A DNA stretch of 64,000 bases. Origin: an uncultured Emticicia sp. Lineage in GTDB: Bacteria > Bacteroidota > Bacteroidia > Cytophagales > Spirosomataceae. A program made the position numbers and the translations under genes. Below are positions 56,501-64,000 of the stretch, in pieces (the stretch's first letter is position 1; each line of letters opens with the position of its first letter). The notes under the pieces are model-generated. The model was not told the DNA's origin and did not search any database. It worked only from the letters and a program-made list of their open reading frames with translations. The stretch covers positions 62,001 to 126,000 of the forward strand of contig NZ_CALCZQ010000032.1 in NCBI RefSeq assembly GCF_937903345.1, written 5' to 3'.

Positions 56501-56516
56501 CGCTCAGGCACCATAA
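53511..56516 (+). CDS. GH3 glycosidase fused to a beta-lactamase-like domain
   Basis: A 1001-residue exported or membrane-anchored protein. The frame starts with GTG at 53511; another GTG at 53556 is equally possible, and both precede a hydrophobic anchor of about residues 24-41. The N-terminal half is glycoside hydrolase family 3: KHFPGHGDTDQDSH with Lys230/His231, and nucleophile Asp317 in VTDALNM, as in NagZ-type beta-N-acetylhexosaminidases. After a GH3 C-domain, residues of about 605-1000 are a class C-like serine beta-lactamase/esterase domain with Ser666-x-x-Lys669 (SMTK), YSD and HTGFTGT. A muropeptide role is inferred from the NagZ-like part. Confidence 0.9.
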   Translation: MAFLLIIFPKLKITYVLFKNRKILFLAIICSFFGLLTSFILPQKTPPSYLARQERWADSLLSTMTLEEKIGQLFMIATFSNRTETYYQQVENNIANYHLGGLIFFQGGPYRQARLTNRYQQLSRIPLMIGMDAEWGLGMRLDSCIEFPKQITLGAIQDNSYVEKFGQEVGRQCKRLGIHINFAPSIDVNTNPKNPIINYRSFGESQYNVAEKGAMYIKGMKKHNVMGSAKHFPGHGDTDQDSHRTLPWVSHSIDRLNEVELYPFRRLIFDSVASVMTAHLFVPALEPRTNTPTSISRKIVTEIIKEKMGFEGLTVTDALNMRGITAGLQAGEPELLAFLAGNDILLQTGNLPAAFNRLKTAVESGQILIAELDARVKKILKAKFWSGLNNYKPIEIAGLGSDLNLKKANDLKAELFEQAVTIIKNQDNLLPFVNLDTTSFASVAISAESGNEFQKMLSQYANFRHFTIPFKPSADKDITWVLEEASKYKVVVVSVHDMNSRGDRNYGVSPATISFINQLRQKTKVVVVGFGNPYGMKLYNSVPTLVCGFEDEIASQRVVPQILFGALPAKGKLPVTVANEQKVGIGVQTERIGRVSFGTPESVGMSEKKLNEIDKIVQQGISNRAFPGCQVLVARNGKVVYKRNFGSLRYDVNEPVNDQTLYDIASMTKVSATLQAVMLLNERGEIDLNDKASTYLPEMRGTNKENMLVSDILMHQAGLVAFMPFWEKTKSGTTFKSEYYRFAKDSTNLQVADNLYIMPAIRDSIWRWVQQSKIINIYDKEGGYRFTYSDLGLIILQKIVERITNQPLNEFVEQNIYEPLGMVSTLYNPTIKFAKNNIAPTENDAIFRASLIHGTVHDPNAALLGGVAGHAGLFSNVNDLVKLYQMNLQKGYYGGRQIFFPTTVPHFAKNYSRRSHRGLGWDKPETGEDKPVIAINASPKTFGHTGFTGTAVWVDPERDLIFIFLSNRVYQSSANNKINTLKIRKRIHEVVNAAFDYAQAP

Positions 56517-56545
56517 TCGGACTACGGCTGAGGCATCAATCACGC

Positions 56546-57184
56546 CTATTTCGTTGGTTGAGTGGAGTCGAAATCAGCGGAGTTAAAACCAACCGAATTT
56601 TTCTCAAAATTCATAAACAGGAAATCAAACGGGTCGATATACTGATTGTTTTTCTTCAAAGTATAATGCAAGTGAGGTCCAGTTACTGTACCGGTTGCAC
56701 CTACTTCTCCGATTACCTGCATTCGATTTACGTGCTGACCCTTTTTTACTGAAATTTTGTTTAAATGTCCATAAATAGACTCAAAACCGTAACAATGTTT
56801 GATTTTTAAATAGTTTCCTAAATCAACTTTAAAACCCACATCGATTACCTCCCCGTCGCCAGTGGCAATTGCTTTTTCACCCGTGGCACCTTTCAAATCG
56901 ATGCCACGATGAAACAATGAAACCTTGTGTACTGGATGATTACGAAAGCCATAAAATGAATTGATGTTGACTTCTTTTTTCATCGGATAACCCGCAGGTA
57001 TAGCTTTTATAAAGTTTTCTTTGAAAGGGTCGCTATAAATATGGCGTAGCATATCATTTACCTCAACCATCGGTGTAAGTTGCGTTTCCCAATAGTCATC
57101 CTCAGGCAGTTTGATGCTTGCGAGTTGTGAAAAAACCGAAAAATTTATTGTCAGCAAAGATATTATAAGCGATACTTTATTCAT
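56546..57184 (-). CDS. M23-family peptidase (LytM-like)
   Basis: A periplasmic or secreted 212-residue protein with signal peptide ending near FSVFSQ. The M23 domain (about 75-185) has GFRNHPVHKVSLFHRGIDLK with the first zinc ligands His and Asp, YGHLNKISVKKGQ, and GPHLHYTLKK with the H-x-H pair. The zinc site is complete, so an active endopeptidase on peptidoglycan cross-bridges is expected. The start is ATG at 57184. It converges with the GH3 gene: the stops are 30 bases apart. Confidence 0.92.
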   Translation of the reverse strand: MNKVSLIISLLTINFSVFSQLASIKLPEDDYWETQLTPMVEVNDMLRHIYSDPFKENFIKAIPAGYPMKKEVNINSFYGFRNHPVHKVSLFHRGIDLKGATGEKAIATGDGEVIDVGFKVDLGNYLKIKHCYGFESIYGHLNKISVKKGQHVNRMQVIGEVGATGTVTGPHLHYTLKKNNQYIDPFDFLFMNFEKNSVGFNSADFDSTQPTK

Positions 57185-57366
57185 GATTAGACTTTTCCTC
57201 TGTGTATTTGTTTGTAAATTTACATTGAATATAACCTAAAAATGCTTTTTGTAGGAATTGTGCAATAACTTCGATATATAATTATGAAAATGCAGACAGA
57301 AAAAATTTCGACAAAATTTTAAATTATTGTGCACAACAAAAAATCCTGAAATCGTGTTTTGCTTAA

Positions 57367-58851
57367 ATGAATATAGTTTGGTTTAAAAGAGACTTACGCC
57401 TAAGCGATCACGCACCTCTCAAAGCTGCCATCGAAGATGGAGAATCATTTCTGATGCTTTACGTTTGGGAGCCTTCGGTTATGACCGATCCACATTACAG
57501 CCCACGCCACTGGAATTTTGTGCAACAGTCACTCAATGACCTTAATATCCAACTTTCGGCAGGCAATGCCTTGTTGTCGATTACAATTTTAGAGGGAGAA
57601 ACTAAAGCTATCTTCTCTTCCATTCATCAAAAATACCAACTCAAAAAAATATTTTCCTATGAAGAAACAGGATTGAAAATTACTTATGACCGAGACAAAG
57701 CTTTGTCGAAGTATTTCAAAGAAAACAACATTGAGTGGCGAGAGTTTCAGTCAAATGGGATTGTCAGAAAACTAAAAAATCGTGAAAATTGGTCGGAACT
57801 TTGGAAAACTCACATTTATCAAAAACTAGACGATCCAGACTGGACAAAATTAAGAAATCCGTGCTTAATTTTTGATGAAGAAAACGAAATTTATAAACAA
57901 TTTCTTTCCCAAAGTCTTACGCCAAGTATTAACAAAGAAAGCAAACCAATTTTTCAGCCTGGTGGCGAAACCTATGCTCATCGTTATTTGCAAAGTTTTT
58001 TGAATGATAGAGCCAAAAATTATTCAAAAACAATCTCAAAACCACTTGAAGCTCGCAAAAGTTGTAGCCGACTTTCGCCTTATATTGCGTGGGGCAATTT
58101 ATCGATTCGACAGATTTATCAATATACACAAAATGCAAAAAGAGTCGTTTCCTACCGTCGAGATTTAGAAAATTTTACTTCTCGTCTGCATTGGCATTGT
58201 CATTTTATTCAGAAGTTTGAGATGGAAGACCGTATCGAATTTGAAAACTTCAATCGAGGCTACGACGAATTACAAAAAACTGAAAATCAGTATTTTATTA
58301 GGCAATGGCAAGATGGAAAAACAGGTTATCCACTCGTAGATGCATGCATGAGATGTGTCCGTGAAACAGGTTACCTCAATTTTCGGATGCGGGCAATGGT
58401 GGTTTCTTTTCTAACACATCAACTTTTTCAACATTGGAAACAAGGTGCATTATTTCTCGCTCAACAATTTCTTGATTTTGAGCCGGGTATTCATTATCCA
58501 CAGTTTCAGATGCAGGCGGGTGTTACGGGCATGAATACCGTTAGAATGTATAATCCTGTGAAACAATCGCAAGACCATGATCCGGAGGGTGTCTTTATTA
58601 AAACTTGGGTAAAAGAACTCGAAAATTGCCCAATTAGCTTTATACATGAGCCCTGGAAAATGACTCAAATGGAGCAAGATTTGTATAATTTTCGTTTGGG
58701 AGAAAATTATCCTTTCCCAATTATTGATTTAGAAAATACCACCAAATCAGCCAAAGATAGACTCTGGGGAATTAGAAAAAATATCGAAGTAAAAGTTGAA
58801 AGTGATCGAATATTAAATAAACACGTTGTGCTTCGGAAGAAAAAGAAATAA
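57367..58851 (+). CDS. Cryptochrome/photolyase family flavoprotein
   Basis: 494 residues. The N-terminal antenna domain starts VWFKRDLRLSDHAPL, and the FAD-binding domain follows with SCSRLSPYIAWGNLSIRQ, GYPLVDACMRCVRETGYLNF and RMRAMVVSFLTHQL, all class motifs. The C-terminus has FEPGIHYPQFQMQAGVTGMN and YNPVKQSQDHDPEGVFI, as in CRY-like/DNA photolyases of Bacteroidota. It repairs UV dimers or senses blue light; the exact subclass is not decidable here. A carotenoid gene follows after 31 bases, suggesting a light-linked pair. Confidence 0.93.
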   Translation: MNIVWFKRDLRLSDHAPLKAAIEDGESFLMLYVWEPSVMTDPHYSPRHWNFVQQSLNDLNIQLSAGNALLSITILEGETKAIFSSIHQKYQLKKIFSYEETGLKITYDRDKALSKYFKENNIEWREFQSNGIVRKLKNRENWSELWKTHIYQKLDDPDWTKLRNPCLIFDEENEIYKQFLSQSLTPSINKESKPIFQPGGETYAHRYLQSFLNDRAKNYSKTISKPLEARKSCSRLSPYIAWGNLSIRQIYQYTQNAKRVVSYRRDLENFTSRLHWHCHFIQKFEMEDRIEFENFNRGYDELQKTENQYFIRQWQDGKTGYPLVDACMRCVRETGYLNFRMRAMVVSFLTHQLFQHWKQGALFLAQQFLDFEPGIHYPQFQMQAGVTGMNTVRMYNPVKQSQDHDPEGVFIKTWVKELENCPISFIHEPWKMTQMEQDLYNFRLGENYPFPIIDLENTTKSAKDRLWGIRKNIEVKVESDRILNKHVVLRKKKK

Positions 58852-58882
58852 ATTTGGCAAATACTAAGCAACAATCTAATAA

Positions 58883-59509
58883 GTGAAGAATCATAAACCG
58901 TATCTCTACCTTCTAATCTCCATGTATATCGCTGGTGTAATTGGTCTAAATATCAATGCCACTGCCGAACTTTTTAAATTTCTTACGCCATTCAATTTGG
59001 TAGTATCGTTGGGCATATTACTTTATTTTCACAATGGTTGGAGTAGTGATTTTATATTTTTTGCCATAATCACCTTTCTCATTGGCTATTTTATTGAGGT
59101 CGTCGGTGTGAAAACAGGTTTAATTTTCGGGCATTACCAATATGACCGAACCCTTGGATTTGAGATACTCGAAGTACCGCCAGTCATTGGTGTTAATTGG
59201 CTTTTGTTGGTTTATTGTGTCGGAAGTTCGTTTTGCCGAGTAAATCAACCAATTTACATTAAAGTAGCTTATGGTTCGTTATTAATGACAATGTTCGATT
59301 TTTTGGTCGAACCAATTGCCATGCGTTTAGAAATGTGGTCGTGGTTTGGCTTGCTTCCGCCTGTCCAAAATTACATTGGTTGGTTTATGGTTTCGGCATT
59401 TCTATTGACAATTTTCCATTGCTTACCTTTCCGAAAAGACAATAAAATTGCTTTTTGGTTGTTGATTCTTCAAATCTGTTTCTTTGGCATACAAAGTTTG
59501 TTATTTTAA
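58883..59509 (+). CDS. Carotenoid biosynthesis protein (CruF-like)
   Basis: An integral membrane protein of 208 residues with seven hydrophobic helices. It starts with GTG at 58883; an ATG 13 codons on is possible. It resembles the carotenoid 1',2'-hydratase CruF/DUF422 group, with FIEVVGVKTGLIFGHYQY, PPVIGVNWLLLVYCV, FDFLVEPIAMRLEMW and the final helices. The likely role is modification of an acyclic carotenoid end group. It follows the photolyase gene by 31 bases on the same strand. Confidence 0.85.
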   Translation: MKNHKPYLYLLISMYIAGVIGLNINATAELFKFLTPFNLVVSLGILLYFHNGWSSDFIFFAIITFLIGYFIEVVGVKTGLIFGHYQYDRTLGFEILEVPPVIGVNWLLLVYCVGSSFCRVNQPIYIKVAYGSLLMTMFDFLVEPIAMRLEMWSWFGLLPPVQNYIGWFMVSAFLLTIFHCLPFRKDNKIAFWLLILQICFFGIQSLLF

Positions 59510-59550
59510 TTCTCAATTTATTACAACTTTTTTCTGTTAAATCGAATCAT

Positions 59551-59558
59551 TATCTTTG
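59551..59558 (+). promoter_or_regulatory. Candidate -7 promoter box
   Basis: TATCTTTG matches TAnnTTTG, 40 bases upstream of the SGNH lipoprotein start. The -33 region is T-rich without TTG. Confidence 0.4.
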
Positions 59559-59598
59559 TAAGAGTTAATTTACATATTATTCAAACACACTCTAATTT

Positions 59599-60870
59599 AT
59601 GAAACCCTTCTTAAAAAACTTTGCAGGTATTTTAGTAGGCTTCGTGGCTACTGCGAGTTGCGAGAAACAAACTGAAGAACCTACTCCAGTTTCAACAAGC
59701 GATGTTTCTATTTTTGCTAAATATATTGCGGTAGGTGGCTCACTTACGGCTGGTTATACAAACGGTGGGCTTTATCGAGAAGGACAATTAGCATCTTATC
59801 CAAATCTTGTTGCTCAACAAGTAGGCGTAAAATTCGACCAAGCACTTTTTGGAGTTGGACAAGAAAACGGAACGGGTTATTGGGCGACAACTCAAAGTAA
59901 TACTTCTCTTCAATTTGATAAAATCTCTGATAAACTCGCAGTTCTTACAGCTTCACCATTTACTCTGGCCAAGTATTCTGGGGGTGTTCCAAATAATTAT
60001 GGGGTAGCCGGTTTACGCGTTTCAGATCTCAATAACGCAGGATTTGGAAATGCAAAAACACAGGGCTTTAACCCATTTTATGAGCGAATTTTACCCGCGG
60101 GAAAAGAAGAAACTTCTTACACCGATTTTGTCAAAGAAAGCAATGCTACTTTTTTTGTGGCGAGCATAGGCGAACAAGATTTGTTGTCTTACGCAACAAC
60201 GGGTGGCAAATCTTCTATGACAGAAACCTCATCATTTGCCATCAATATCCAAAAATTCTTAGACGCTTTGGTATTATTTAAAGCTAAAGGTATTCTAACC
60301 AATATTCCGAACGTGCTTGATTTGCCCTTTTTTAATTTTTATACCTTCCAAGAACTTGCCAAAGGTGTTGGTGCGACGGAAATTTTTATAACCACAGGAA
60401 ATGGAATAGTCAGAGCAGCTACCATAAATGACAAAATCTTGATGGAGGCTATCTCGAAAATAGGCAAAACAAATGCTCAGAATCAAAAAAAAGGATTTAG
60501 CGTATCCTATCCGCTTGCCAACGAAGAAGTTTTGGATAAGGATGAAATAAGTATCATTGGCTCACGTCTAAGTGATTTTAATGGTATTTTGAAATTAGAA
60601 GCCGACAAAAGAGGCATTGTTTTCGTTGATTTAAACGGTCTTTATGCTCAAGTAAATAGTAAAACTTACAGCGTTAATGGTTTAAAATTCGATAATTCAG
60701 TGTTTACAGGTGGCTTTTTTAGTCTTGATGGTCTCAATCCAACACCACGTGGCTCGGCCGTTATTGCCAATGAAATTATTAAGGTTATTAACGAAAATTA
60801 TAAAAATTCTCTAAAAATCGCAATTCCTTCGCTTGATGTTAGTAAATTTGAGGCATTAAAAGTCAAATAA
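59599..60870 (+). CDS. SGNH/GDSL-like lipoprotein with altered motifs
   Basis: 423 residues with a lipoprotein signal: lipobox TAS-Cys21. The SGNH block I appears as VGGSLTAGYTNGGL (Ser48 present, but the GDS Asp is Gly47). The C-terminal Asp-x-x-His block reads DGLNPTPRGSAVIANEI, so Asn380 replaces the catalytic His next to Asp377. It could still be an esterase of a variant class or a degenerate, non-catalytic surface protein. The internal region contains the block-III-like IGEQDLLSY. The start is ATG at 59599. Confidence 0.82.
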   Translation: MKPFLKNFAGILVGFVATASCEKQTEEPTPVSTSDVSIFAKYIAVGGSLTAGYTNGGLYREGQLASYPNLVAQQVGVKFDQALFGVGQENGTGYWATTQSNTSLQFDKISDKLAVLTASPFTLAKYSGGVPNNYGVAGLRVSDLNNAGFGNAKTQGFNPFYERILPAGKEETSYTDFVKESNATFFVASIGEQDLLSYATTGGKSSMTETSSFAINIQKFLDALVLFKAKGILTNIPNVLDLPFFNFYTFQELAKGVGATEIFITTGNGIVRAATINDKILMEAISKIGKTNAQNQKKGFSVSYPLANEEVLDKDEISIIGSRLSDFNGILKLEADKRGIVFVDLNGLYAQVNSKTYSVNGLKFDNSVFTGGFFSLDGLNPTPRGSAVIANEIIKVINENYKNSLKIAIPSLDVSKFEALKVK

Positions 60871-60917
60871 TTTAAGTTTTAGACAAAATTGTCAAAAGCT
60901 GCGAAGCGAATTAAAGC

Positions 60918-61664
60918 ATGAAAATATCAATCGTTACGGCCGCCTACAATTCTGCGGCAACCATCAAAGAAACCATCGACAGTGTACTCTGTCAAGATTA
61001 TCCAGATATTGAATATATCGTAGCCGATGGTGGCTCAAAAGATGGTACTGTAGATATTCTTAAATCCTATGGAGATAAAATTAAGTGGGTTTCAGAAAGA
61101 GATAGTGGTATATATGAAGCTATGAGTAAAGGTGTAAAAATGGCCACTGGCGATGCAATTGGAATTGTTGGCTCGGATGATTTTTATCCTAACAAAGAGG
61201 CAATCAGTAATGTCGTTAAAGGTTTTGAAGAATCCAAAGCAGACTCAGTGTATGGAGATTTATATTATGTAGATTCAATTAATACCAATAAGATTATTCG
61301 AAAGTGGAAATCTGGTAATTATGTAAAAAAACGTTTTTTGCAAGGATGGATGCCTCCGCATACGGCTTTTTTCTTAAAAAAATCTGCTTATGATGCCTAC
61401 GGTTTATATCATTCTTCATATAGGTTTGCAGGAGATTATGAATTGATGCTACGAATGTTGTACAGGTATGATGTCTCCTCTTATTATATTCCTAAAGTTA
61501 TAATGAAAATGAGAGCGGGTGGTAATAGTAATGGCTCCATTAGAGGTCGCATTAAAGCCAACATAGAAGACCGAAAGGCGTGGACTGATAACGGTATAAA
61601 ACCTCGTTGGTACACCCTTTACGCCAAGCCTCTCTCAAAGATTTTTCAATGGATTTTGAAATAA
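60918..61664 (+). CDS. Family 2 glycosyltransferase
   Basis: A 248-residue cytoplasmic GT-A enzyme. It begins MKISIVTAAYNSAATIKETI. Nucleotide-sugar motifs YIVADGGSKDGT and SDSGIYEAMSKGVKMATGDA, then GIVGSDDFYPN with the DxD-like acidic pair, are present. The acceptor and donor are unknown. It is followed by a thiamine pyrophosphokinase gene; no large polysaccharide locus is near. Confidence 0.9.
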   Translation: MKISIVTAAYNSAATIKETIDSVLCQDYPDIEYIVADGGSKDGTVDILKSYGDKIKWVSERDSGIYEAMSKGVKMATGDAIGIVGSDDFYPNKEAISNVVKGFEESKADSVYGDLYYVDSINTNKIIRKWKSGNYVKKRFLQGWMPPHTAFFLKKSAYDAYGLYHSSYRFAGDYELMLRMLYRYDVSSYYIPKVIMKMRAGGNSNGSIRGRIKANIEDRKAWTDNGIKPRWYTLYAKPLSKIFQWILK

Positions 61665-61747
61665 TATTTTTGATATGTTTCATCAATGAATGAATGATGG
61701 TTTGCAGGGTTGCAAATATTTTTCATTCTTCATTTTTTATTAATATT

Positions 61748-62419
61748 ATGTCTTCCCATCACATCGTACGTGAAAAGCAAGAGCCTGCACTTATTATTGC
61801 CAATGGCGAAAGTTGTAGTTCCGAACTCCTCGGACAACTCCTCGAATGGAGTCCGTTTGTGGTAGTGCTTGATAGTGCCATTCACAGAGTGATGTCGCTC
61901 GGAATTAAGGTTGATGTTTTACTGGGTGATTTTGATAGAGATATTGACTTAAAAGAAATTGAGCAAAGTCAGTACCCTATTGAGATTATACATACCCCCG
62001 ATCAAGATAAAACAGATCTCGAAAAAGCTTTTGATTTTTTGATAAATAGGGGTTTCCCTGCCGCAAATGTGGTTTGGGCAACTGGCCGTAGGGCCGACCA
62101 TTCTATCACAAATATGACTAATATTATACGTTATAAAAGTAAAATATCTATCGTAATGATTGATGATTATTCGGTCATTTACCCTCTTTTACCCTTTCCC
62201 GCAATCTTTGAAAAGTGGTACGTAAAAGGTTCTCAAATCTCCCTTATTCCGATAGGGCAAGCCACAAATATACACACAAAAAATCTGCTCTATGAACTTG
62301 AAAATGAACATCTTACAATAGGTTATCGTTCAGGAAATAGCAATGAAGCTGCAGAGGATGGTCTTGTAAGTATTTCTTACCAGTATGGCGACTTACTCTT
62401 GATGGAATGTCACGACTAA
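61748..62419 (+). CDS. Thiamine diphosphokinase
   Basis: Transfers pyrophosphate from ATP to thiamine, giving thiamine diphosphate. It has 224 residues from the ATG at 61748; the frame runs 18 codons upstream. Family segments: VLLGDFDR, HTPDQDKTDLEKAFDFL, WATGRRADHSITNM and a C-terminal beta sandwich with SQISLIPIG and EDGLVSISYQ. It is often named THI80/TPK in Bacteroidota. No TPP riboswitch is visible. It feeds the cofactor used by the E1 fusion at 24.3-26.7 kb. Confidence 0.9.
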   Translation: MSSHHIVREKQEPALIIANGESCSSELLGQLLEWSPFVVVLDSAIHRVMSLGIKVDVLLGDFDRDIDLKEIEQSQYPIEIIHTPDQDKTDLEKAFDFLINRGFPAANVVWATGRRADHSITNMTNIIRYKSKISIVMIDDYSVIYPLLPFPAIFEKWYVKGSQISLIPIGQATNIHTKNLLYELENEHLTIGYRSGNSNEAAEDGLVSISYQYGDLLLMECHD

Positions 62420-62435
62420 TTTATGATTTTTTCAA

Positions 62436-62444
62436 TGTGGATAA
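62436..62444 (-). promoter_or_regulatory. DnaA box 1
   Basis: TTATCCACA on the minus strand, a perfect consensus. It lies within a 16-base identity (ATGTGGATAACTTTTT) shared with box 2. Confidence 0.7.
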
Positions 62445-62562
62445 CTTTTTCAGAATTTATTTTTTTTTCTGAAAACTAAATCTTTAAATTTGATTATTGA
62501 TTAAAATCAATACAACTTCAATAAAAATCTCAATTTTTGGAAAGAAAAAAGTATTTACTTTA

Positions 62563-62571
62563 TGTGGATAA
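62563..62571 (-). promoter_or_regulatory. DnaA box 2
   Basis: A second perfect TTATCCACA on the same strand, 127 bases from box 1 and 333 bases upstream of nrdA. Confidence 0.7.
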
Positions 62572-62903
62572 CTTTTTTATTTAACTTTTCCAATCCACTA
62601 ATTAAGTAACTAATTGATTATTAGCTCTTAATATTTTCTTAATATAACACTTTTTGACTATCGGTAAATAGCTAGAGATTTTTGATTTTTATATACCTCC
62701 ACATTTTACTAATTTTACATCAGTGCTTATCCTAAAACAATTTATTTGACTTACGACAAAGCCCCAGAAAGTTAGTACTGACCACTCTAAATTATGAGTG
62801 GCAATCAGAAATTATATAAAGTTTTTATTTAAAAAGCTAAATCCTTAGTGTGCGACTAATAACATTGTTGTGAATTCCCTAAAACCCGTTTTAAAGGCTA
62901 CCT

Positions 62904-64000
62904 ATGTTTGTAATTAAGAGAGACGGACGCCGCGAGTCGGTAAAGTTCGACAAAATCACAGCTCGTATCGAGCGACTTTGCTATGGTTTAGAACCTGCAT
63001 TTGTCCAACCCGTTGAAGTTGCCATGAAAGTCGTGGCTGGTATATATGATGGCGTTTCAACGTCAGAATTAGATAGCCTGGCTGCAGAAACCGCCGCTTC
63101 GATGACAACCAAGCATCCAGATTACGCTATATTGGCAGCTCGGATTGCTATTTCAAACTTACACAAAAATACCCTCAAGTCTTTTTCGGGTACAATGAAG
63201 ATGTTACATCAATACATCGACCCAAAAACTGACCAAAACGCTTCTCTCATCGCAAAAGATACGTGGAGGGTGATTCAGAAACACGCAGCTTTGCTTGATT
63301 CCGCTATTATTTATGACAGGGACTTCGGCTATGATTATTTCGGTTATAAAACGCTCGAGAAATCATATTTGCTAAAACTCAACAACAAAATTGTGGAGCG
63401 TCCACAACATATGCTGATGCGTGTTGCTGTAGGCATTCATGGCGAGGATATCGATCGCGTTATTGAAACTTACGAATTATTATCGGAACGTTGGTTTACT
63501 CATGCTACACCAACATTATTTAACGCCGGAACACCAAAACCTCAACTTTCATCATGTTTCTTGCTTACGATGAAAGAAGATAGTATTACTGGAATTTATG
63601 AAACCTTGGCTCAAACCGCTCAAATCTCACAGTCAGCAGGGGGTATTGGTTTAGCAATTCATGATATCCGTGCAACGGGGTCATACATCAAAGGCACAAA
63701 CGGAACTTCAAATGGTATCGTGCCGATGCTTCGTGTTTTCAATGATACAGCTCGTTACGTTGATCAAGGTGGTGGCAAACGCAAAGGTTCATTTGCAATT
63801 TACATCGAACCACACCACGCTGATATTTTTGAATTCTTGGATATGAAGAAAAATCATGGTAAAGAAGAACTCCGAGCAAGAGATTTATTTTACGCACTTT
63901 GGATTTCAGATTTATTCATGAAGCGTGTGGAAGCTAACGATTCTTGGTCTTTGTTCTGCCCTCATGAAGCCCCTGGTTTGTCTGATTGCTACGGAGACGA
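62904..64000 (+). CDS. nrdA: Ribonucleoside-diphosphate reductase alpha chain, 5' part
   Basis: A class I ribonucleotide reductase large subunit, cut by the window end. The ATG is at 62904. The first 95 residues are an ATP-cone (FVIKRDGRRESVKFDKI), the allosteric activity site. The substrate-binding N-terminal Cys is in PKPQLSSCFLL, and the core begins SQSAGGIGLAIHDIRATGSY, GGGKRKGSFAIYIEP. Class I or II cannot be fully separated until the C-terminus is seen; the ATP-cone and layout suggest class I. The upstream DnaA boxes imply replication-coupled control. Confidence 0.93.
   Translation, partial: MFVIKRDGRRESVKFDKITARIERLCYGLEPAFVQPVEVAMKVVAGIYDGVSTSELDSLAAETAASMTTKHPDYAILAARIAISNLHKNTLKSFSGTMKMLHQYIDPKTDQNASLIAKDTWRVIQKHAALLDSAIIYDRDFGYDYFGYKTLEKSYLLKLNNKIVERPQHMLMRVAVGIHGEDIDRVIETYELLSERWFTHATPTLFNAGTPKPQLSSCFLLTMKEDSITGIYETLAQTAQISQSAGGIGLAIHDIRATGSYIKGTNGTSNGIVPMLRVFNDTARYVDQGGGKRKGSFAIYIEPHHADIFEFLDMKKNHGKEELRARDLFYALWISDLFMKRVEANDSWSLFCPHEAPGLSDCYGD

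Larger units (their letters stand above)
62420..62903. other. nrdA upstream region with DnaA boxes
   Basis: 484 bases, AT-rich, no ORF. It contains two perfect DnaA boxes (62436-62444 and 62563-62571), an inverted repeat TTTTCAGAA/TTCTGAAAA (62447-62455/62467-62475), and an operator-like IR CCACTC...GAGTGG (62782-62787/62796-62801). Confidence 0.7.

Noticed and set aside
62420..62903. Replication origin near the DnaA boxes
   Set aside because: Only two boxes, no dnaA, gidA or dnaN gene nearby; promoter control of nrdA is the simpler reading.

Overview
The window is chromosomal DNA of a low-GC Bacteroidota, most likely a Cytophagales relative of Emticicia or Arcicella. The genus is an inference. 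The phylum is supported by a C-terminal type IX secretion (T9SS) sorting domain, DUF2490, DUF5916 and DUF6807/PmoA-type proteins, a fused E1 alpha/beta dehydrogenase, a GH3/beta-lactamase fusion, candidate TAnnTTTG -7 promoter boxes and few Shine-Dalgarno sites.

Layout. 0.4-6.3 kb: lysS, an HNH endonuclease and a P-type ATPase, with a 1-kb spacer of degenerate palindromic repeats. 6.3-13.7 kb: an orphan XRE regulator, a very large secreted BNR-repeat protein, an ethanolamine-type permease, Kdo transferase and a DMT transporter. 13.8-17.2 kb: arginine genes (an M20 deacetylase and argB) and a PLP sulfur-amino-acid enzyme, with a broken DUF433 antitoxin gene between them. 17.3-22.5 kb: a secreted subtilase, nadC, coaX and a GT39 glycosyltransferase. 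22.7-30.8 kb: a PAS-LuxR regulator, the E1 fusion, a DUF1573 protein, a glutamine-synthetase-like ligase and a GntP permease. 30.8-36.3 kb: a DUF5916 protein, a hydroxyacid dehydrogenase, a two-domain secreted protein and proB. 36.3-39.4 kb: typA with toxin-antitoxin material at its 3' end. 39.8-45.6 kb: DUF2490, PmoA-like, iron alcohol dehydrogenase, rRNA methyltransferase and an outer-membrane barrel. 45.6-46.4 kb: a dead zeta toxin. 46.4-49.5 kb: the rplM-rpsI-rpsB-tsf cluster. 49.9-62.4 kb: a T9SS cargo protein, a flavin/2Fe-2S reductase, the GH3 fusion, an M23 peptidase, a photolyase, a carotenoid gene, an SGNH lipoprotein, GT2 and thiamine pyrophosphokinase. 62.9 kb to the end: the 5' part of nrdA.

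Most genes are housekeeping or single-gene accessory units, and operons are short. The unusual content is in small elements. (i) Downstream of typA, an intact YoeB-type module lies between two copies of the typA 3' end plus terminator; a third terminator copy follows an orphan antitoxin-like gene. (ii) Other toxin-antitoxin remains are a zeta toxin with three in-frame stops and no frameshift, and a frameshifted DUF433 gene. (iii) Several spacers carry degenerate arrays with a fixed 7-8 nt period whose sequence differs from site to site, mainly in the ribosomal-protein cluster. (iv) A 21-bp palindromic element is repeated after lysS and recurs after the DUF2490 gene. (v) Two perfect DnaA boxes precede nrdA. 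I found no tRNA, rRNA, CRISPR array, insertion sequence or prophage.
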